Positions 20,098 to 29,034 of a DNA stretch of 64,000 nt are shown one piece after another. Positions within the stretch are counted from its first letter, which is position 1; each line of letters begins with the position of its first letter. Below the pieces are notes generated by a model. That model saw nothing but the letters and a program-made list of their open reading frames with translations. It searched no databases and was not told where the DNA came from. Made by a program: the position numbers and the translations under genes. This DNA is from Campylobacter sp. CCS1377 (GTDB taxonomy: Bacteria > Campylobacterota > Campylobacteria > Campylobacterales > Campylobacteraceae), in contig NZ_CP155620.1 of the NCBI RefSeq assembly GCF_040008265.1, positions 1,789,380-1,853,379 of the forward strand. Reading direction: 5' to 3'.

Positions 20098-21882
20098 ATG
20101 ATAAAACAATCGCAAAGTCCACTTTTATTTAGAATAAGCTTAAGTATTATCTTAGCTCTAATTTTACTTTTTATTCTTATTAAAAATATCAACTTTTTAA
20201 CTCTTTGCACCGGAATTTGCATTTTTTTATTTGCCATGATGCTTTTGCAAGAAAGTTTTAAAATACTTTCTGGAAGTTTTTTGGATATTTTTGTAAGCAA
20301 AATGACGGATAAAAATTACAAATCTTTCCTTTTTGGACTAACTTTAAGCACTTTAGTGCAATCAAGCGGCCTTGTAAGTATCATTGCCATTTCATTTTTA
20401 AGTGCTAAACTCATCACACTAGCAGCAGGTATAGCAATGATTTATGGGGTTAATTTATCAACTGCAGGAAGTGCTTGGATAGTTGGATATTTGGGTGTTA
20501 AAAGCCAAATATCTCTTTTTGCTATGCCTTTAATTGTCTTTGGAGTGATTTTTTTCTTAAACAAGCATAAAAAAATCAAAGGCTTTGGTTTATTTTTACT
20601 CTCGCTAGGATTTTTATTTTTGGGAATTTCTTATATGAAAGAAGGGTTTGGAAATTTCAAAGATAGCATAGATATTTCAAAATACCAAATGCAAGGCTTT
20701 CTAGGCTTAATCACTTATGTTTTTATAGGACTTATAATTACAGTCATCACCCAATCTTCCCACGCTACGCTAACTTTAGCCATAACCGCACTAAGCGTAG
20801 GACAAATTTCTTATGAAAACTCCATTGCACTAGCAATTGGCGCAAATGTAGGTAGCACGATGATGACGATTATTGGCTCATTAAATTCGAATATAGAAGG
20901 CAAAAAACTCACTGTTACACATGTGCTTTTTAATCTTATCGCTGCTGTTTTATCCATTATTTTTATCAAATACTACCTAGAATTTACAGATATTTTGTCT
21001 TTATGGCTTGGAATATTAGATAATGATTATGTTTTAAAACTTGCCGTTTTTACAACAATTTTTAATGTCATAGGGGTTATTTTACTCTATCCTTTTATCT
21101 CGCAAATGTGTGCTTTTTTAAATTATATTGTTAAAGAAAATCCTAAAAAAAGCTCTGGCGATAAAACCAAATATCTTAATAATAGCGCTTTAGAATTTAG
21201 CGACAGTGCCTTGGAGGTTTTGTATTTAGAGTCCAAGCATTTATTAAATAACGCTTTTAGCATTGTCGCAAAAATGATCAGCTTAGAACCGGCAGACATT
21301 TATAGTAAAGATGAAGTTAAGGCTATTATAGAGCAAAGAAATAAGCCCTTAGAAGAGTCTTTTGAAACGCTTTATCATAATCGTTTTAAAAATATTTACT
21401 CTGAAATTATCGACTTTGCAGTCAGAGCCACCAACGAAGGCGAGAATTCAAAACATACTACCCAATTTATGGATATTAGAAGAGCGAATTTATTTATGGC
21501 AACAGCAGTAAAAGATGCGAAAGATCTACAAGAAAACATACTCAAATTTGCATTTTCAAACAATGAAATCATCAAAAATGAATATTCGCATTTAAGACGC
21601 AATCTTTTAAGAATGCTAAGACTTTTAAAGGATATGATAGAAAGCTCTGACATTGATCATTTAAATCAAATCAATAGTGATTTAGAACTCAATGTCAAAA
21701 AATATGATGCCATTTCTTCGCATTCTTTAGACAGTCTTATCCGCTATAAAAGAATTACAGACTCTATGGCTACATCAATTATGAATGATACGGCTCTTGC
21801 AAGAAGTATAGCTAAAGATTTAATGCATGCAAGTAAAATTTTAACGCGGTTTAAAAATAAAAATTTTGAAAAAAATACATAA
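20098..21882 (+). CDS. Na+/phosphate symporter, NptA/PhoU-fused family
   Basis: A 594-residue inner membrane protein with two repeated Na/Pi-cotransporter halves, each with the conserved QSS core (LSTLVQSSGLVSI near residue 81 and TVITQSSHATLTLA near 219). A cytosolic C-terminal helical PhoU-like domain follows from about residue 350. The length fits NptA/YjbB-type proteins that import or export phosphate. An AAGGTG site precedes the ATG at 20098. No pho box is evident in the short gap, which also holds the divergent SRP RNA promoter. Confidence 0.88.
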   Translation: MIKQSQSPLLFRISLSIILALILLFILIKNINFLTLCTGICIFLFAMMLLQESFKILSGSFLDIFVSKMTDKNYKSFLFGLTLSTLVQSSGLVSIIAISFLSAKLITLAAGIAMIYGVNLSTAGSAWIVGYLGVKSQISLFAMPLIVFGVIFFLNKHKKIKGFGLFLLSLGFLFLGISYMKEGFGNFKDSIDISKYQMQGFLGLITYVFIGLIITVITQSSHATLTLAITALSVGQISYENSIALAIGANVGSTMMTIIGSLNSNIEGKKLTVTHVLFNLIAAVLSIIFIKYYLEFTDILSLWLGILDNDYVLKLAVFTTIFNVIGVILLYPFISQMCAFLNYIVKENPKKSSGDKTKYLNNSALEFSDSALEVLYLESKHLLNNAFSIVAKMISLEPADIYSKDEVKAIIEQRNKPLEESFETLYHNRFKNIYSEIIDFAVRATNEGENSKHTTQFMDIRRANLFMATAVKDAKDLQENILKFAFSNNEIIKNEYSHLRRNLLRMLRLLKDMIESSDIDHLNQINSDLELNVKKYDAISSHSLDSLIRYKRITDSMATSIMNDTALARSIAKDLMHASKILTRFKNKNFEKNT

Positions 21883-21887
21883 AAACG

Positions 21888-21907
21888 AGTATCCAAAACT
21901 GGATACT
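21888..21907. terminator. Hairpin between the phosphate symporter and PepSY genes
   Basis: A seven-pair inverted repeat (AGTATCC and GGATACT, loop AAAACT) just after the symporter stop codon and before the convergent PepSY gene's stop. The T-run is weak in both directions. Likely terminator for one or both. Confidence 0.45.
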
Positions 21908-21911
21908 ACGA

Positions 21912-22331
21912 TTAATCATCAAATTGTTGGCCCAAAACATTGCCATTAAAATCAGTATAAACTTCCATCATATTATTAAATTTAAATTTATACCCATTGA
22001 TTTTTTTATCAACTTCAAAAATTTGTGCATTAGGTTGAGCAGCTTGAGCTTTGCTTACAACTGCAGCAGGTAAGAAATTAGTTGGTATAGCTTTGTATTT
22101 TCCATCAACATCTTTCCACTCTCCAGTGATAATAAAGTCAATTTCAGTTCCATCACTTAAAGTCACATCATAAGAATCGAGATCTTTTTTAACTAGACCA
22201 ATTTGTGTACCTTTAAAATAAGTACTGATAAAACTTTTTGCATTTTGTGGTAATTGATCCACACCTACTATCATATCTGCTGACATAACGCTTGCACAAA
22301 ACAATCCTGCTAAAGCTAATTTAATTTTCAT
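21912..22331 (-). CDS. Periplasmic PepSY-like (DUF2874-type) protein
   Basis: A 139-residue exported protein. It has a signal peptide MKIKLALAGLFCASVMSA with cleavage near Ser-Ala, then two PepSY-like beta-alpha units: FISTYFKGTQIGLVKKDLDSYDV and the later FEVDKKINGYKFKFNN. The phrases WKDVDGKYKAIPTNFLP and GNVLGQQFDD are typical of small secreted PepSY_like proteins of unknown function. It is divergent from exbB-exbD-tonB. AAAGGAGAAAA precedes the ATG. Binding or inhibition roles known for other PepSY proteins are not evident here. Confidence 0.78.
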   Translation of the reverse strand: MKIKLALAGLFCASVMSADMIVGVDQLPQNAKSFISTYFKGTQIGLVKKDLDSYDVTLSDGTEIDFIITGEWKDVDGKYKAIPTNFLPAAVVSKAQAAQPNAQIFEVDKKINGYKFKFNNMMEVYTDFNGNVLGQQFDD

Positions 22332-22484
22332 TTTTTCTCCTTTAATAAATTATCGAGTGAAATAGTATTTAACAAATGTGAAGTGAAAGTGAAATAAAAA
22401 TTAAATTCAATTTCCAAAAATAAATCTAAATTTCCGCAACATATAATATTTTGATAATTAATATTAATTTTAGTTTTTATCAAA

Positions 22485-22490
22485 TATAAT
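22485..22490 (+). promoter_or_regulatory. -10 box of exbB-exbD-tonB with a possible Fur site upstream
   Basis: A perfect TATAAT 24 bases before the exbB start codon. The AT-rich stretch TTGATAATTAATATTAATTT at 22451-22470 lies over the -45 to -27 region and resembles Fur-box half-sites, as expected for an iron-uptake energising operon. The Fur match is weak and by eye only. Confidence 0.45.
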
Positions 22491-22513
22491 ACGAAAAAAT
22501 TGAAAGGCAAAAT

Positions 22514-22945
22514 TTGGAATTTTTAAAAGAATATATTGATTGTATTATATTTATTATACTTGGATTGATGGCTTTTATTGCTCTTTGGTGTATTATAGAA
22601 AGAATATTATTTTTAAGAAAAATTAAAATAGATGATTTTCAAAATCAAGAAGAATTAGACAATGTTTTAAGTGAAAATTTAACCACACTTTATATCATTT
22701 ACTCAAATGCTCCTTATGTGGGATTATTAGGCACAGTAATAGGCATTATGATTACTTTTTATGATATGGGTATAAACGGAAATATCGATGTAAAATCCAT
22801 AGTTATAGGCTTATCCTTAGCTTTAAAAGCAACTGCACTAGGCTTAGTCGTAGCCATACCAAGCTTAATGGCCTATAATGCATTATTAAGAAAAATCAAC
22901 CTTTTAAGCTCAAATTTCAAAGTCAAAAAAGAAAAACAATGCTAA
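22514..22945 (+). CDS. exbB: ExbB, energy-transducing membrane protein of the TonB system
   Basis: A 143-residue ExbB/MotA/TolQ proton-channel protein that powers TonB. It has a hydrophobic N-terminal segment (residues 10-30) and two further membrane spans. The conserved region NAPYVGLLGTVIGIMITF and IGLSLALKATALGLVVAIPSLMAYN carries the family's channel residues. It starts at TTG (22514) with a GAAAGGC site. exbD overlaps its end by 7 bases. It is short compared with E. coli ExbB, as is usual in Campylobacter. Confidence 0.93.
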   Translation: MEFLKEYIDCIIFIILGLMAFIALWCIIERILFLRKIKIDDFQNQEELDNVLSENLTTLYIIYSNAPYVGLLGTVIGIMITFYDMGINGNIDVKSIVIGLSLALKATALGLVVAIPSLMAYNALLRKINLLSSNFKVKKEKQC

Positions 22946-23328
22946 AACTACCAAAAAATGAGGGTTTAAATATCATTCCCTTCATTGATATTGTTTTGGT
23001 TTTACTGGCCATTGTTTTAAGCATTTCAACTTTTATTGCACACGGTCAAATTAAAATCAACCTACCCAAAACCGACTCAGCGCTAACGCTTTCTGAAAAG
23101 CAAGATAAATTTCTTATTGTCATTGATGAAAACAATGTTTTTTACGCTCAAGATAAAATAACAAATTTTGAAGATCTTAAAACCCAAATCAACACCCTAA
23201 GCAAAGACACACTCATAGAACTTAAAAGCGACAAAAATGCTAAATTTGAAAGCTTCATACAAGTCATTGATATATTAAAAAGCAAAAACCACGAAAATTT
23301 TCAGATTATCACGGAGCAACAACGATGA
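22939..23328 (+). CDS. exbD: ExbD, TonB-system proton channel subunit
   Basis: A 129-residue protein with one N-terminal membrane span. The functional Asp is in NIIPFIDIVLVLLAIVL (about residue 17), the proton-path residue of ExbD/TolR. The rest is a periplasmic domain ending in the KSKNHENFQIITEQ stretch. It overlaps exbB upstream and tonB downstream (4 bases), so the three are translationally coupled. Confidence 0.93.
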   Translation: MLKLPKNEGLNIIPFIDIVLVLLAIVLSISTFIAHGQIKINLPKTDSALTLSEKQDKFLIVIDENNVFYAQDKITNFEDLKTQINTLSKDTLIELKSDKNAKFESFIQVIDILKSKNHENFQIITEQQR

Positions 23329-23990
23329 AAAACTATTTTAACCACAAATATCAAGCATTTTATCTGACCTTTATATGCTTTACGCCTTTGTTTTTGCTTT
23401 TCATTATCGCGCCAAATTGGCTAAAAGTAGAGTTAAAAAGCGAAAGTCAATTCACCTTAGCAATAAAACAATTTGCTATGCAAAGCTCCAGTGCAGCACC
23501 TTTAGCACAAGAAGAAACAAAAAAGATCAAAAAACGCGTCGAAGAAAATCATCAAGCAAAAGCCGATAAAAAAATTCAAAAAGAAAATCCAAATAAAAAA
23601 ACAACAACTCAAAGCCTTCAAAAAAGCGAGCAAACCCAACCACTCCAAGCAATGCAAAACGCACAATCAAACCCAAATCAAGCCCCGCAAACTGAAATCA
23701 TAAGCTTTGGTCAAAGCGACAATCCGCTCTTAAAAGCCATAAAAAAAGCCATTGATAATGCAAGAATTTATCCTCGTCAGGCACAAAGAATGAGAATGCA
23801 AGGAGAGGTTTTGCTTGAATTTTTATGGAATACTAACTCCACTCTTGAAGAGATTAAAATCATCAAAAGCTCAGGCCATCAAATTTTAGACAAAAATGCC
23901 ATTGAAACCATCCACCTAGCGTCCTCAAATTTCCCAAAACACCACAAAAATATCAGACTACAAATCCCCATTGCCTATCATTTAAGATAA
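23325..23990 (+). CDS. tonB: TonB, periplasm-spanning energy transducer
   Basis: A 221-residue protein with an N-terminal membrane anchor (residues 15-35) and a Lys/Gln/Pro-rich linker (about residues 70-125). The C-terminal TonB domain has YPRQAQRMRMQGEVLLEFLW and the closing IRLQIPIAYHLR. It acts with ExbB/ExbD to energise outer membrane receptors for iron or haem. No TonB-dependent receptor gene lies in this window, unlike the C. jejuni exbB1-exbD1-tonB1 locus. Confidence 0.9.
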   Translation: MKNYFNHKYQAFYLTFICFTPLFLLFIIAPNWLKVELKSESQFTLAIKQFAMQSSSAAPLAQEETKKIKKRVEENHQAKADKKIQKENPNKKTTTQSLQKSEQTQPLQAMQNAQSNPNQAPQTEIISFGQSDNPLLKAIKKAIDNARIYPRQAQRMRMQGEVLLEFLWNTNSTLEEIKIIKSSGHQILDKNAIETIHLASSNFPKHHKNIRLQIPIAYHLR

Positions 23991-24021
23991 CTTAGTTATA
24001 ATCAAAACAAAAAGGATTTTT

Positions 24022-25041
24022 ATGTCTTTACTGCTAAGCCCTTTGAAAATCGCAAATTTTACAGTCAAAAACCGTATCGTAATGCCCCCTATGGACACTT
24101 ACCAAGCTCAAGATGGTATGCCAAATGTTTTTCATCTAAATCATTATGGCGCTAGAGCTATGGGCGGAGTTGGGCTTATCATTGTTGAAGCAAATGCCAT
24201 TTGTGCTGAAGGTAAAATTTCAGATCAAGACTTGGGAATTTACAGCGATGAGCATATTATAAAGCATAAAAGCATCACTGATATATGCCATCATTTTGGT
24301 GCAAAAATTGCTTTGCAGCTTAATCACAGCGGTAGAAAAAATGGTTGTAAAAACGCCACACAGCTTGCACCTAGCGATATAAAATACAGTGATAATTTTG
24401 CAAATTTAAAGGTTTTGGACAAAAAAGATATAGAAAAAATTTGCCAAGATTTTTGCGAAGCGGCTAAAAGAGCGAAGTTGGCAAACTACGACGCGGTTGA
24501 AATTCACGCAGCGCATGGCTATCTTATCTCATCTTTTTTATCCCCACTTTCTAATCAAAGAACTGATGAGTTTGGTGGAAGTTTTGAAAACAGAATTCGC
24601 CTTTTATGCGATATAGTAAAAGGCATCAAAGAGCGAGTTGATATCCCTATTTTTGTGCGAATTTCTGCAAGCGAGTGGGAAGAGAAGGGCTGGGACTTAG
24701 AACAGAGTAAAAAACTTGCTCTTGTGCTTGAAAATTTAGGAATTTATATGCTTGATATCTCAGCGGGTGGAAATATCAACAAACCATCCTTAGTGCCTAA
24801 TGTCGTACCTTTGTATCAAGCAAATTACGCAAAAGAATTAAAACGCATTCTTAAAATTCCTGTCTCTTGCGTGGGACTCATCACAAGCGCTAGCGAAGGT
24901 GAAGCCTTGCTTTTAGGCGAGGTTTGTGATTTGGTTTGCTATGGCAGAGAGCTACTTAGAAATCCAAATTTTGCTTACCAAGCGGCCAAAATTTTAGGCG
25001 AGAAAGATAAAATTCACCCAAGTTATATAAGGGCTTATTGA
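24022..25041 (+). CDS. Old yellow enzyme-family NADH:flavin oxidoreductase
   Basis: A 339-residue FMN-dependent TIM-barrel enzyme of the NamA/YqjM type. Motifs are the opening LLSPLKIANFTVKNRIVMPPM, the HLNHYGARAMGGVGLIIVEA region, QLNHSGRK, and EIHAAHGYLISSFLSPLSNQRTDEFGGS, with the active His/Asn pair near residue 165. The C-terminal phosphate-binding part is LLGEVCDLVCYGRELLRNP. It would reduce activated alkenes such as enones; the physiological substrate is unknown. AAAAGGA precedes the ATG, 31 bases after tonB. Confidence 0.88.
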   Translation: MSLLLSPLKIANFTVKNRIVMPPMDTYQAQDGMPNVFHLNHYGARAMGGVGLIIVEANAICAEGKISDQDLGIYSDEHIIKHKSITDICHHFGAKIALQLNHSGRKNGCKNATQLAPSDIKYSDNFANLKVLDKKDIEKICQDFCEAAKRAKLANYDAVEIHAAHGYLISSFLSPLSNQRTDEFGGSFENRIRLLCDIVKGIKERVDIPIFVRISASEWEEKGWDLEQSKKLALVLENLGIYMLDISAGGNINKPSLVPNVVPLYQANYAKELKRILKIPVSCVGLITSASEGEALLLGEVCDLVCYGRELLRNPNFAYQAAKILGEKDKIHPSYIRAY

Positions 25042-25046
25042 TCCAC

Positions 25047-26033
25047 TTAGCCTAACCTTTCAATCTCATCAAATTTAGGTTCAATGACAAAATTTCCACT
25101 TTTGTCTATAAAACCCCATTTGTCATTTATTTTTACTGCAGCAAGACCTTCGCTAAAACCATCAACATCATCAAATTTAGCTTCGATGATGATTTTTCCA
25201 TTTTTGTCTATAAAACCATATTTGCCATTTATTTCTACTACAGCAAGACCTTTGCTAAAACCACCAACCCAATCAAATTTAGGCTCGATGATGATTTTTC
25301 CATTTTTGTCTATAAAACCCCATTTGTCATTTATTTCTACCTTAGCAAGACCTTTGCTGAAACTCCAAACCCGATCAAATTTAGCTTCGATGATGATTTT
25401 TCCATTTTTGTCTATAAAACCATATTTGCCATTTATTTTTACTCTAGCAAGACCTTCGCTAAAACCAAAAGCCTCATCAAATTTAGATTTAGTTATAAGT
25501 TCTCCATTTTTGCCTATAAAGCTCCATTTGCCATTTAGTTGTACTTTTATTAAATTATCAGACATAAACATGCTAGCAAGACAAGCTTTTCCATCACCCT
25601 CATCGCATTTTTCTTTGTAAATATTTTGAAGTATTTTACAACTTGCTTCATCTTCACGGCATTTTTTCTCAAGCTTGCTTATATAAACCCTGCTGTATTT
25701 TCCACCATAATAATAATCATACACAAAGCCCACAAAAAATATAAAAATCACTACAGCCATACTTGATAAAGCAAGGATAAATTTCTTTTTATGCTTTTTA
25801 ATGAATTCTTTTCTTTCTTTAGCTCTTTTTTCTCTTTCTTCTTGGGCTATTTTTCTCTCTTCTTCTATTTGTCTTTTTCTTTCTTCTTCCCACTTTTTTA
25901 ACTCTTCTTGTATTTTTCTTTCTTTTTCTAGCTTTTCTTGGGCTTGTGGATCGTATAAATCGCTACTTCCGCATTCCTTACAAAATTTGGCTATATCTAA
26001 ATTTTCTTGATTGCAACGCTTACATATAAGCAT
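25047..26033 (-). CDS. Zinc-ribbon, membrane-anchored WG-repeat protein
   Basis: A 328-residue protein. Its N-terminus is a zinc ribbon (CKRCNQ at residues 4-9 and CKECGSSD at 17-24). A very basic/acidic coiled stretch (EKERKIQEELKKWEEERK) and one membrane span (about residues 90-113) follow, then a Cys-containing segment and five WG (KWG) repeats of about 34 residues (pattern NGKYGFIDKNGKIIIEAKFD). The repeats occupy about 25060-25550 as near-identical 102-base units and would lie on the far side of the membrane. It overlaps the next gene's start by one base. The function of WG repeats is unknown. Confidence 0.8.
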   Translation of the reverse strand: MLICKRCNQENLDIAKFCKECGSSDLYDPQAQEKLEKERKIQEELKKWEEERKRQIEEERKIAQEEREKRAKERKEFIKKHKKKFILALSSMAVVIFIFFVGFVYDYYYGGKYSRVYISKLEKKCREDEASCKILQNIYKEKCDEGDGKACLASMFMSDNLIKVQLNGKWSFIGKNGELITKSKFDEAFGFSEGLARVKINGKYGFIDKNGKIIIEAKFDRVWSFSKGLAKVEINDKWGFIDKNGKIIIEPKFDWVGGFSKGLAVVEINGKYGFIDKNGKIIIEAKFDDVDGFSEGLAAVKINDKWGFIDKSGNFVIEPKFDEIERLG

Positions 26034-26848
26034 TATATCCCCCTTGCTTCTTTGATGATTTCATAGGCTAGATTGATCTTTTTCATCATTTCTTGAGCGA
26101 TTTTTAAAAGCTCAGGCGGAAGATCTTTAGAATGAAGACTATCATAATGATACTCCTTAGCCAACCTTCTGTAATTTTTCTTTATGCTCTCAAAACTATC
26201 ATTTTCCTTGCTTTGCAAAATTTCATAAGCTTGCTCTAAACTGATATCAAATTCTTGTCTTCTTTGCTCTTGATAGTTTTCTCGCTCGTTTTCTTGATTA
26301 AAACGCGAAATTTGCTCGTATCGAAGTTTGATTTCTCTAAAGGCTATGAGATTAAGTCCAAGAGCTATGATGATATTTTCCATTAAGGCATTTTGCGCTG
26401 GAGTTATTTTTTTATCATAATAAATAAGATCAAGCAACAAACAAATCAAAAAATCCGCCTCCTCTTTTCTATAAATACGCATACTAGAGCAAAGCTCATT
26501 AATACTTCTGCTGTTATTTTTTTCGATGATGAAAATTTTCGCATAAGTTTCTCTAAAACCCTCATAATCTTTAGTATAAAAAATATCGATTTTATCGAGT
26601 AAAGAAGAGATAAATTTGGATAAATCTTTTGTGATGACTTTGCCTTCAACTTTTGATATTTTTGCCAAGAGTGCAACGACAATGGCGGGATTTTTATCGT
26701 AGATATAGTCCAATCTTTGCTTAGCAGGGTGGTTTAACTCCCTTCCACAATATATGCAAAATTTAGCATCATTTTCTAGATTGAGATTATTACAAAATTT
26801 GCAAGTTAAATAATCCTTTTGAAATTTAAAATTTACGAAAGAAAACAC
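26033..26848 (-). CDS. Zinc-ribbon, TerB-like and J-domain protein
   Basis: A 271-residue protein. An N-terminal zinc ribbon (CKFCNN and CIYCGREL) is followed by an all-alpha TerB/DjlA-like central domain (residues 50-165: VVALLAKISKVEG, ICLLLDLIYYDKKITPAQ). A C-terminal J domain (residues 206-270) has helix II KKNYRRLAKEY. The diagnostic HPD tripeptide reads HYD (His-Tyr-Asp), so DnaK stimulation may be lost or altered. It overlaps the WG-repeat gene by one base, so the two probably act together. Both share zinc ribbons. Confidence 0.8.
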   Translation of the reverse strand: MFSFVNFKFQKDYLTCKFCNNLNLENDAKFCIYCGRELNHPAKQRLDYIYDKNPAIVVALLAKISKVEGKVITKDLSKFISSLLDKIDIFYTKDYEGFRETYAKIFIIEKNNSRSINELCSSMRIYRKEEADFLICLLLDLIYYDKKITPAQNALMENIIIALGLNLIAFREIKLRYEQISRFNQENERENYQEQRRQEFDISLEQAYEILQSKENDSFESIKKNYRRLAKEYHYDSLHSKDLPPELLKIAQEMMKKINLAYEIIKEARGI

Positions 26849-26995
26849 AATGAAACCTTATTTTTAATATAACAAAAAGTAATTTTACAAAAACTAACTT
26901 AAAGCATAGTGAGATTTTGTATTTTTAAAGAGGGTAAAAGTTTTGTGATAAACTTTAAATATTCTTAAATTAAGTATTAATTAAGCTAAAATAAC

Positions 26996-27001
26996 TATAA
27001 T
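26996..27001 (+). promoter_or_regulatory. -10 box of rplM-rpsI
   Basis: A perfect TATAAT (context AACTATAATCAC) 37 bases upstream of the rplM start codon, with AT-rich periodic sequence before it. Confidence 0.6.
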
Positions 27002-27038
27002 CACATTTTTAAAAATTTTTTGGCAAAGGTAAAATATT

Positions 27039-27464
27039 ATGACAAAGATAACAAAGCCAAACGAAGTAAAACGAGAATGGATCGTTTTAGACGCGGAAGG
27101 CAAACGCTTCGGCCGTCTTTTAACTGAAGTAGCGACAATTTTAAGAGGCAAAAACAAGCCTTGCTTTACTCCTAATGTTGATTGCGGTGATTATGTAGTG
27201 ATTATCAATGCTTCAAAAGCAGTATTTACAGGCGCTAATAAAGCTGAAGATAAACTTTATCACAGACATTCAGGATATTTTGGAAGTGTAAAAAGTGAAA
27301 AATTCGGAGATTTGCTCGAAAAAAATCCTGCTAAATTATATAAATTAGCAGTTAGAGGTATGCTTCCTAAAACAAATTTAGGTAGAGCAATGCTTAAAAA
27401 ACTCAAAATTTATGCAGGTAGCGAGCATCCACACACTGCGCAAATTGCTAAAGAAGGAAAATAA
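27039..27464 (+). CDS. rplM: 50S ribosomal protein L13
   Basis: A 141-residue large-subunit protein with the L13 hallmarks: [43 protein letters not shown] and [11 protein letters not shown], and the [22 protein letters not shown] signature. AAAGGTAAAAT precedes the ATG. It forms the usual L13-S9 operon with rpsI two bases downstream. Confidence 0.98.
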   Translation: MTKITKPNEVKREWIVLDAEGKRFGRLLTEVATILRGKNKPCFTPNVDCGDYVVIINASKAVFTGANKAEDKLYHRHSGYFGSVKSEKFGDLLEKNPAKLYKLAVRGMLPKTNLGRAMLKKLKIYAGSEHPHTAQIAKEGK

Positions 27465-27466
27465 TC

Positions 27467-27856
27467 ATGGCAACAACATATGCAACAGGTAAAAGAAAAA
27501 CCGCTATTGCAAAGGTTTGGATCAAATCAGGTAGCGGAAAAATAAGCGTTAATGGCGTTGATCTAAATACTTGGCTTGGTGGACACGAAGCGATAAAACT
27601 TAAAGTAGTTCAACCATTACTTGTAACAAAACAAGAAACTTCAATGGATATCACAGCTACAACTCTAGGTGGTGGTTATAGCGCTCAAGCAGAAGCTTTA
27701 AGACATGGAATTTCAAGAGCTTTAGCCGCTATGGACGCTGACTTTAGAGCATTGCTAAAACCAAAAGGACTTCTTACTAGAGATAGTAGAACAGTTGAGC
27801 GTAAAAAATACGGACGCCGTAAAGCAAGAAGAAGCCCACAATTCTCTAAACGCTAA
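27467..27856 (+). CDS. rpsI: 30S ribosomal protein S9
   Basis: A 129-residue small-subunit protein. It has [22 protein letters not shown] at the N-terminus, the [19 protein letters not shown] signature and the basic tail ending SPQFSKR, which reaches the P-site tRNA. A GAAGGAAAA site lies across the rplM stop. It is followed by a strong terminator. Confidence 0.98.
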   Translation: MATTYATGKRKTAIAKVWIKSGSGKISVNGVDLNTWLGGHEAIKLKVVQPLLVTKQETSMDITATTLGGGYSAQAEALRHGISRALAAMDADFRALLKPKGLLTRDSRTVERKKYGRRKARRSPQFSKR

Positions 27857-27862
27857 TGTATC

Positions 27863-27889
27863 ATTAAACCTAGTTTTTCTAGGTTTAAT
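27863..27889 (+). terminator. Terminator after rpsI
   Basis: A perfect 11-pair inverted repeat (ATTAAACCTAG and CTAGGTTTAAT) with a five-T loop, seven bases after the rpsI stop codon, followed by CTTATCTTT. Confidence 0.75.
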
Positions 27890-27951
27890 CTTATCTTTAA
27901 ATCTCTCTAAAATAATTTTTGTTTTTATAATACAAATATGTTATAATTTAC

Positions 27952-27957
27952 ACTCGA
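27952..27957 (+). promoter_or_regulatory. -10 box of cadF
   Basis: A perfect TATAAT in ATGTTATAATTTACAC, 21 bases before the cadF ATG, with the AT-rich upstream repeat pattern of Campylobacter promoters. Confidence 0.6.
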
Positions 27958-27978
27958 TTTTAAAATAAAGGCTTGATA

Positions 27979-28998
27979 ATGAAAAAACTACTCCTTGGAA
28001 TAAGCTTGGCTACAGCTTTATTTGCTGCTGATTCTAATGTAAAATTTGAAATCACTCCGACTTTTAACTACAATGTTTTTGAAGGAAATTTAGATCTTAA
28101 TGATCGTGGTGCTCCTGGCATTAAATTTGGATATCATTTTGATTATTTTATCGACCAAGTGGAGCTTGGATTGGAACATTACAGCGGAGTAAAATATGAT
28201 TTAGGCGGAAATACCAATATCACCAGAACTTACTTAAATGCGATAAAAGGTATTGACTTAAGCAAAACTTTTTATCTTTATGGTTTAGCTGGTGCTGGAT
28301 ATGAAGATTTTTCAAATGGTGCTTACGATAATAAAAGTGGAGGCTTTGGACAATACGGTGCAGGTTTAAAAATTCGCCTTAGTGATTCTGTAGCATTAAG
28401 ACTTGAAACCAGAGATCAAATTAATTTTAATAATGCCAATCACAATTGGATTTCAAGTGTAGGCATTAGTTTTGGTTTTGGTGCGCCAAAAGAACAGCCC
28501 GCGCAAATCACACAAACTCAAGTGGAAGAAAACATACAAGAACCAGAAATTAAACCAGAACCACAAGTTGAACCACAACCGACAAAACAAACTTCAAATT
28601 GTCCAACTCCACCAAGAGAAGGTGCATTATTGGATGAGCAAGGTTGCGAAAAAGTGATTCACCTAGAAGGTCACTTTGCTTTTGATAAAATCAATATTAA
28701 TCCAAATTTTGAAATGAAAATTCAAGAAGTAGCAGATATTCTAAAAGAAAATCCGAGTTATAACACTTTATTAGAAGGACATACTGATAGTATAGGTGAT
28801 GCAAATTATAATCAAAAATTATCAGAACGTCGCGCAAATGCCGTGGCTAAAGAGCTTAATAAACAAGGTATAGAAAAAAATCGTATTAAAACAAAAGGTT
28901 ATGGTGAAAGCAAACCAAGATCAAGCAATGCAACAAAAGAAGGTAGAGCTGATAATAGAAGAGTTGAAGCAAAATTCTTTCTTAAACAAAACAATTAA
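27979..28998 (+). CDS. cadF: CadF, fibronectin-binding outer membrane protein (OmpA family)
   Basis: A 339-residue protein counted from the ATG at 27979, which has an AAAGG site nine bases before it. The signal peptide [17 protein letters not shown] precedes an eight-stranded barrel opening [21 protein letters not shown], very close to C. jejuni CadF. A Pro/Gln/Glu linker ([16 protein letters not shown]) then leads to an OmpA peptidoglycan-binding domain (residues about 230-338) with [25 protein letters not shown]. It anchors to the wall and binds host fibronectin. The fibronectin-binding FRLS-type segment of C. jejuni lies in a part that differs here (IRLSDS), so host binding is inferred. 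Confidence 0.93.
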   Translation: MKKLLLGISLATALFAADSNVKFEITPTFNYNVFEGNLDLNDRGAPGIKFGYHFDYFIDQVELGLEHYSGVKYDLGGNTNITRTYLNAIKGIDLSKTFYLYGLAGAGYEDFSNGAYDNKSGGFGQYGAGLKIRLSDSVALRLETRDQINFNNANHNWISSVGISFGFGAPKEQPAQITQTQVEENIQEPEIKPEPQVEPQPTKQTSNCPTPPREGALLDEQGCEKVIHLEGHFAFDKININPNFEMKIQEVADILKENPSYNTLLEGHTDSIGDANYNQKLSERRANAVAKELNKQGIEKNRIKTKGYGESKPRSSNATKEGRADNRRVEAKFFLKQNN

Positions 28999-29024
28999 AT
29001 TATAAGGGTTTTCCTTATAATTTA
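28996..29024 (+). terminator. Terminator after cadF
   Basis: A perfect 12-pair inverted repeat (TAAATTATAAGG and CCTTATAATTTA), five-base loop, overlapping the cadF stop codon. The next gene begins 10 bases later, so read-through may occur. Confidence 0.6.
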
Positions 29025-29034
29025 AGGCAAAAAA

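Noticed and set aside
25060..25550. Tandem repeats as a CRISPR array
   Set aside because: The units are 102-base in-frame coding repeats of a WG-repeat protein, without spacers.
27973..28998. TTG at 27973 as the cadF start
   Set aside because: The ATG at 27979 has better spacing to AAAGG and begins the signal peptide directly.
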